Part shown: positions 58,003 through 64,000 of the stretch, in pieces | How positions within the stretch are numbered: position 1 is the first letter of the stretch | Layout: the number at the start of each line of letters is the position of its first letter | Notes under the pieces: generated by a model | The model's database searches: none | Seen by the model: only the letters and a program-made list of their open reading frames with translations | What the model was told of the DNA's origin: nothing | DNA from: Diphasiastrum complanatum | Taxonomy: Eukaryota > Streptophyta > Lycopodiopsida > Lycopodiales > Lycopodiaceae | DNA length: 64,000 bases | Direction: 5' to 3' | Assembly (NCBI GenBank): GCA_029204225.1 | Contig: CM055096.1 | Location: forward strand, 28,409,995-28,473,994 | Made by a program: the position numbers and the translations under genes

Positions 58003-58980
58003 TGTTGGAAACAGGTGATAAGATGAAAGAAAATAATTCGACAAAGTCAAAGTAGGTAGACGACCTTATTGGCGGAAGAAACCTTCTTTCCTGTGCATGA
58101 CTACGCCTATCAATTTTGAACAAAAATTAGTGATAGAAATCACGTTTAATCTTTAGCAACTAATTTTGAAATCGCTAGCAACTAAGTGATTACGTAGCCA
58201 AACATAAAGCATTGAATTATCAGACAAATAATAAGAGATTATCAGTTACAAAAGAATTACAGAGAAGCATTCATACTGACATGATACTGAACGCAATAAA
58301 AGATAAAGAAACAAATCAGAATGGAAATGAGCACAAAGGAATTGCGAATCAAAGTCGCGTGCTCTGCGCTATCTCAGAGTAACTGTAACTCTGTCTGAAT
58401 TAAGCACTTCCGCTAATAAGCAGTAAGCGCAATAGCAAACTCTATATCAACTCTAAAGAACTGAGCTAGAATGCTCAAGAGTGTTCAAGCTTGAAAGCTT
58501 GAGAGAGACGCTAACTATGCTTTAATACTTGATCATTCAAAAACGATCTGAGATGATAATAACGTAGAAATGTGAGCAGTTATTTATACTAAGAAATTAG
58601 GTTGTAAATTGCGACATCCAGTTGGCTGTGATGTGCTGGGACTCGTCCAGTTAGGACTTCCCGAAAATTTACTTGCTAACAATAAATGCAAGTTGGTGGC
58701 TTTAATTCCAAACGGAGTCGTAAACAGTCTGTCTGCAGATTTGAACGTAAACTGTAACTCTGCATAAATGAACGTAAACTATTACGCGAAAAATGCGAAA
58801 ACCCCGAAGGTCGAAAAATGCGAAGTCTTCGAAGTGGCCGAAGTGACAATAACCGCCTATTAGCCATTTCCGAGTAATTCTGCAGACTGTGTAAAAACAC
58901 GAAGAAAACTGCAGGTCTGGATAACGAGTTGGATGAAGATTAAAACTTGATTAGTCGATTTGTAGGAGAATAATCCAACA
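58003..58980 (-). repeat. Copia LTR (solo or truncated), W/Z family
   Basis: 978 bp, TGTTGGAAACAGG ... AATAATCCAACA. It closely resembles the LTRs at 27091-27569 and 32158-33357 (shared CATGACTACGCCTATCAA, GCAGACTGTGTAAAAACACG and GAAGATTAAAA blocks). No primer site or purine tract adjoins it, so it is probably a solo LTR; target duplication not clear. Confidence 0.8.
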
Positions 58981-60339
58981 TCCTTTGCCTTATATGGATG
59001 ATCAGTTTATGAATTTTTTCACACAAGTGTAGCCTCAACCTTGTAGACTTTAGTCTAGTACTTAGTGTTACATTGTACTTTTCTTCATTTGGAATCGGTC
59101 TCAAGACATTGTTGATGTGTTTGGCGATTGTAATATGTACTTACATCACTCAGGATAGCACGTCAGACCATTTATTTTTGTTTATGCAAGTAGCTGAGCA
59201 ATGGGTATGTCTTTCTAAGTTTGATGATGAATATGAATATTTCATATCCATTATTCAATGCATGTTTGTTGAGGGTTCATTGTGGCAATTTTCATAAGTT
59301 ATGAGTTGCAATGAGATGGCTTTAACTTTTTTTGCATGCAAAATGATGGCAATTATTATAGTAGATCATAGTTACCAACAAACATTTAGAAGCTTCAAAA
59401 TTTTCAGTTTTCAAATGTGTTCGTAGTTTGCATAAATCCAAAACTTTCACTTGCAAAATTTTCTACTTCTACCTTAGGTTAGGATGGAAGTTTTTAGGGT
59501 AGTTTTGGAACAAAAATTGCTTCGAAATATGCATCAAAGTTTAAAAAGTTTCAAACGTCGCATTGCACAATTGCTAAAAAGTTGTAAAGACTTGCAAGAT
59601 AATTTGCAAAATACTATAGAAACTAACATGGAAAGGGGATCTAAGCTTATCTTGAGCTTGCCAAATATGTTTGGTGCGAATGCTTTTGTAAGTTTGCAAC
59701 TCAATGCAAATGCTTTCACAATGTTGAGTTCAATTTGCAATCGTCAACACTCAATGCAAATGCATTTGCAATGTTGAGTTCAACTTGTAATCGTCAACAT
59801 TGGAATAGTATGCCATGTATGTCATGGCTAGCCACAATGATTGGATATTTTTGAAGGTCGTAGAGACTTTGTAGTATGGTGATTGAGAAAGTGTGGAATT
59901 TTGTTGTGGTTGTCATTTTCTACTATATTTCATTGAGTTTGAAGAAGGCCAAAGCAAACTTTGATGAGTGCTTTATATTTTATCACTTGTCTACTTGTAC
60001 CTGAATATTTTATTAATTCTATGCCCTTACTTCACTCAGTATTTTCATTATGTTCGCTGAGAGCTAAAAAGATTTTATAACTTGTTTGAGCAGTATTTAG
60101 CACTCAATATGTCAAGGTTTCCTATTCTCCTTGCTTACTAACCTAGATAGGCGTGATAAGAGAAAAGATGGATCATTACTTGAACAAATCTCTCTTGCAT
60201 ACTGGGTTGAAGCTGAAATCTTCCTTAAAACTGTTTCACCCAGGAATTTCTGCATGTAACAAGCGTGATAATAGTAAAGAGCTGGGATCATTGCCTGGAA
60301 AATTCTCTTTCGCGTACTGACTCTTCCTTGCAACTGTTG
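58981..60339. other. Unassigned, with two small direct repeats
   Basis: No gene recognised. Two small repeats: a 50-bp tandem pair (about 59697-59744 and 59745-59795, CTCAATGCAAATGC-TT--CAATG) and a diverged pair around gcgtgataa (about 60150-60214 and 60263-60330). The 59484-59777 ORF (+, helical, LKSFKRRIAQLLKSCKDLQD) has no known domain. Confidence 0.45.
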
Positions 60340-60520
60340 TAGCCAGGAATACTAAAGCTTAGATCAGGCCTAGTCACTGTTAACCATATAAGTGAGCCAA
60401 TAAGACTCCTATAAAGAGTGATGTCCACAAAGGATTTTTCATCATCTTTCATAGGAACTTTTACAATGTGCTCCATAGGTGTATCTATATTCGTATATCT
60501 ATTCGAATTGCAAACAATCA
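60340..60520 (-). mobile_element. Ty1/copia RT scrap
   Basis: The minus strand encodes DTPMEHIVKV, then YRSLIGSLIWLTVTRPDLSF, the end of copia RT (family form YR-L-GSL-YL--TRPDI-FAV). Small fossil piece. Confidence 0.75.
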
Positions 60521-61989
60521 GATTGTCAAAAAGCGGAGAGATTGTGATGGTTATTACAATTTGCAAGACTCTCGAGCTTTTATTGTCAAACTATCGATAA
60601 GTCATTTAGAAGCTACCTCTATTTTCTGGATATCATATCTCCCCAATTTATTCTTGTTGGCTCTTTGATCTAAACTTTTGTAATTCATGTCTTGTGCTTG
60701 CAATCAAGAAAAGAATTTCAAATGTCTTACATAAACATTTGATGTAATTACTATGTTTCTATTTTTGGATATGAACCTACATAAACTAGAAGAGATATTG
60801 TGATGTTTTTTGAGCTCTTTTACTTTAGTTTGAAAAAGTTTCGCGTTATCTTATAATTGTGAAGCTCTTATTGATTTGTTTAAAAGTTATCTTATTGCAA
60901 GATTTTCCATCTTTCACTTTTATCTTTTTGGTCTTCAATTTTATCATTGTTCATTTGTGTCATGTTCTTGCAACTTAGAAAGGATATGAAAGACTATTGG
61001 CTATCTTTTTATTACAACTAGAAGTCTCTTTCAAAGATTAGTTTGTGTGTCATTTAACTATTGTTTTCTATCTTCTATGTTTGAAAGAACTTTTCTTTTC
61101 TTTTTCCTATGGCGAAGATAGTGAATTGTGCTAAAGTTTTGATTTGTGTATACGGATTTGTTTGCCTTAGGTTTTGCCCAAAGTGCTTCGTGAGAAATTG
61201 TTTACGCATTCTCGAAGAGAGGAACTTTTGGAGGTACGGAATCTTTAGAGTTCAAGTTGTCAATACAATCACGACTGACCTTTCACAAACTAGAAACTAT
61301 AATGCATTCACTCTATAGTTACTAGAGCTAGACTTGGGGTTATGAAGTTATTTGAATTGCTAGTTGGGAAAACTTGGTAGAAAGATATCTTCTTATTTTT
61401 ATGATTGGTGAGATCCTGATTTATACAATGAAAATATGACATACGTAGACATCATCAAGTTATTTGGAATCTTAAAAGCTAGAGCTCATAAATTATCAAA
61501 ACTTCATCATATATTTTGAGGTTCTTGGTTAACGTTGATTCTCATTTGGACATGTTACTTCATTTATTCATTGGTTGGAAGCCATGAACTTGTCTTTACC
61601 TTGTGATCTACATGCTAAGAATGCATATGTTCATAAGAGTCCTTCTTGAAGTTCAAGTTCCAAGGCCTCTTTGCCTTCAAACTTTAAGAGTTAGATATAT
61701 GAGGCTATTGTAAGAGTTGTTTAAGGAACTCTTCTCTTCTTACAAAAAACCGATTGTTTTTACTCCAATCAATAGGACATAGACTCAAAGTACTAGAATG
61801 ATGGGAGACGTCTATATCTATAGACCTGTTGAGAGGTTGTGAGTGTGAAACATAGGTATCTCATCTTCTTGTCCCCAAACTCCATATTACTTTGTATGTA
61901 AATAATCAACCGGAAGATAGCCTCAATTTGTAAGGGGCATGAACTCGGCTAGTATAATCTGGTGGGGAACAGAGGACTTGGCCTGTATC
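60521..61989. other. Unassigned AT-rich sequence
   Basis: No gene or element I can name; frames are short and lack domains. Confidence 0.4.
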
Positions 61990-62990
61990 ATACGTGATAT
62001 CATAGTACTTTATAGGTCTATGATACTAGCCCAATCTGTTGAGGCAAATCCCATGCACCAGGTCTCTACTGCATACATACCTATAGGTGTAACTAGGGCA
62101 TAAAACAGTCGGCGCTTACTCTGGGCATCCCGTATGTGTTGCTTGAAACAAAACCTCTACAATTAAGCCAAGGAAGCATGTCCTTTCCCAAGTCTACTAG
62201 TAGCTGCATGCCTCATGCTAAAGATAGGTCCCATGAATAGTATCCCCAAATATGTATATGAGGACACTACTTCAATGGCTAGCCATCCAATGTGAACTCA
62301 CGACACTGCATATAAGCTCTACATGTATTGAAGATTATAAATTTGGTCTTCTTGGCGTTGACCTCCAAACCCCATGCGGTGCAGAAGGAGTGCAGATGTC
62401 CAATTGTTGTTGTAATCCCTCTCTGGTCGGGGATACCAGAGCCACTTTATCTGCATAAAGTAGAATGGATATCAATGTGTCACACAACCTACATCCCTGT
62501 CCACCATCTTAGTCAATCACCCTCTCTAGCTCATCAATGTAGAGTCCAAATAATGTAAGAGAAAGAGAGCAACCTTGCTTCACACCAATAGTACACTATC
62601 CACATGCTAAGATGTCCCCTCATCAATCCTAAAGCAACCCATGAGACTCTCGTATATTGCTATATGAGCTAGTATCATTTCCGTGGAGAAACCAAGATTC
62701 ATCGGTCTCTTGATAAGCATATGACGTGGTATTAAGTCAAAGGCCTTCCCAAACTCGACAAAATAACAATTAATCCTCTCTCTTTTGGATCTGGCTTCCT
62801 CAATAATGGATCTGAGAGTTAAGATGTGGTTGATGTGCTCTAAAGCCTTCATGACCCCAAGGCATGCAGTCATATGGACTTAGCCTCATTACTCATTGTT
62901 GTCTGTAGGATTGTTCTATAGAGCTTTGCTATGATCTTGGTAACCAAATGTACATAAGACTAAAAAGATACATGTTAAATGTGTTGGTAT
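61990..62990 (-). mobile_element. LINE reverse transcriptase, 5'-truncated
   Basis: Minus-strand frames from about 62990 to 61990 follow a LINE RT: KIIAKLYRTILQ, then HINHILTLRSIIEEARSKRE (the family's STIDHI-TLR-L-EESR region), motif A NCYFVEFGKAFDLIPRHML (usual VDFKKAFDTVPR), motif B GVKQGCSLSLTLFGLYIDEL, motif C LLYADKVAL (the second Asp of YADD is Lys), LEVNAKKTKFIIFN, and a C-terminal VSSYTYLGILF / YAVETWC part. These lie in different frames with in-frame stops, so it is dead. No endonuclease domain is seen upstream, as expected from 5' truncation. A 3' poly-A tail was not located. Confidence 0.85.
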
Positions 62991-63637
62991 CAAGGAGCAT
63001 ATAGAGATTTTGGAAAAGTAAGTAAATGCGACTAATCAACTACATAAATCGAAACCATTACAAAGGAGTGCTTTAATGTCATACAATAAGAGTTCGATTG
63101 GAAAAAAGTAGTAGTAGTTGCTGATGATGCAACTAAGGCTGAAAACGCTGATGATATAGATGATGCTCTGAGATGAGAATGTCAAGACTCTCCTCATCAA
63201 AAAATTGGTCTATGTAGTAATCTCTCCATTGATCTTGATGTCTGAATGAAACCAAAGAGTCATCCTTACAATCAAGAATTGCATCACAAGAACCTCATCT
63301 AGAAAGAAAGACTGTTCTGGGAGGAGGAAGCTTTAGCACTCCTAGCAAGGCATGTGTCATCTTCCTGTTAGACTCCCTCTCTGATCTTCCCTTCAAACCT
63401 TGCTAATTTCCTGCACATACAAGCATCAAATTACTTCTAACACAAGATGGAGCTGGCTGCCTTGTCTCCTCCCAGCCTTTGCTGCATAGATTATGATGAG
63501 GAATGCCTCTCTCTAGGCTCACTTATGCACAATCCTCAAGCACCCTGACCCTTCCTAAATCTCGACACATGGCCAACTCCATGCGCAGTCGACACTTGCC
63601 ACTTGGCAGTACCCTGACACAGGGGCAAGTGTGTAGG
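62991..63637. other. Unassigned sequence
   Basis: No gene seen; the ORF at 63536-63727 (-) overlaps the tandem repeat and has no domain. Confidence 0.4.
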
Positions 63638-63788
63638 CTGACATGTGTCACTCATCCATTGGACCAAGTGTCCCAGTGAGCATGTGACATGTGTCATGTT
63701 TGACCGATCAACCCTGACATGTGTCACTCATTCATTGGACCAAGTGTCCCAGTGAGCATATGACATGTGTCACGTTGACTAGTCAACT
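63638..63788. repeat. 76-bp tandem repeat with TGACATGTGTCA motifs
   Basis: Two units (63638-63713 and 63714-63788) differ at only a few positions: CTGACATGTGTCACTCAT(C/T), then CATTGGACCAAGTGTCCCAG, then TGAGCAT(G/A)TGACATGTGTCA. Each unit holds two near-palindromes TGACATGTGTCA and an acyclic TTGGACCAAG palindrome. Confidence 0.9.
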
Positions 63789-64000
63789 CTCCTACTTTTT
63801 AGGAGGTCAGTCCAGCCACTCCGAATTAATGACCCAGTACCCTATACCCAAAGCAACATGCGACTCTGAGGCTCAAAAACATCATTAACAGCTTTATTTA
63901 CATTTTTGTTACAAAGGTCACCACAGGCCGGTTACTTAGCCATTTATGTATTTACAAGAAGTACATCTATAAGTAAAAACAGTAAACAACCGGGACAGGG
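63789..64000. other. Unassigned right edge
   Basis: No gene seen; AT-rich, might be the start of another locus or element. Confidence 0.3.

Noticed and set aside
58003-58980. Target duplication for the copia LTR
   Set aside because: Flanks accct and tcctt agree at only three of five bases, too weak to claim.
1-64000. Endogenous pararetrovirus, envelope-bearing element, Polinton, CRISPR array, rRNA
   Set aside because: No coat/movement protein, envelope, protein-primed polymerase, regularly spaced repeat array or rRNA sequence was seen; all RT matches fall in Ty1/copia, Ty3/gypsy or LINE.

Overview
The window is nuclear DNA from a land plant with a repeat-rich genome. Most of it is old LTR retrotransposons (Ty3/gypsy and Ty1/copia) on both strands, cutting into one another, with primer sites of the plant initiator-tRNA type (TGGTATCAGAGCC and variants). 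Two host loci are visible. The long, transposon-filled introns would suit a conifer, another gymnosperm or a fern, but the sequence alone does not settle the species. I see no rRNA, tRNA, CRISPR array or bacterial-type operon.

Host locus 1, minus strand, about 24.1 kb down to 14.0 kb: the 5' part of a plant PALADIN-like (phosphatase-repeat) gene. Exon 1 (22785-22934), exon 2 (14532-14663) and exon 3 (14043-14114) have matching phase-0 splice sites. Intron 1 is 8.1 kb and holds copia and gypsy debris plus an unusual cluster of ACGGTTC/GAACCGT palindromes. Intron 2 is 417 bp. I found no later exons; they probably lie below position 1. Upstream of the ATG are two G-boxes and two sets of short tandem repeats.

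Host locus 2, plus strand, about 53.8 kb onward: a TATA box, a leader with a good splice donor, and a 142-codon first coding exon (55101-55526). It ends in a motif like the start of the Ycf45/SPD1-type plastid P-loop ATPase domain. That identity is tentative and later exons were not found.

Retroelement layout. 0-4.7 kb: gypsy remnants (-). 5.0-13.4 kb: an old gypsy split by a full-length chromovirus-type gypsy (5496-12348, -) with 5-bp target duplications, itself carrying a copia-type solo LTR (7085-7727). 15.3-19.5 kb: intronic copia/gypsy scraps. 25.4-33.4 kb: an LTR with primer site and two broken copia copies (-). 33.4-48.6 kb: a gypsy hit by a copia (called X here), in turn hit by a second copia (Y); orientation of the parts and a target duplication point to a block of about 6 kb (42.2-48.3 kb) lying inverted. 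48.6-53.3 kb: another LTR, a long degenerate CGGTCGAAG minisatellite, and a gypsy leader plus gag. 56.5-57.9 kb: a TRIM-like miniature LTR element. 58.0-59.0 kb: a copia LTR. 62.0-63.0 kb: a 5'-truncated LINE reverse transcriptase (-). All LTR elements look broken and are treated as fossils.

The genes do not form a pathway. The biology here is host-gene structure under heavy transposon load, plus several repeat structures that the element annotation does not fully explain.
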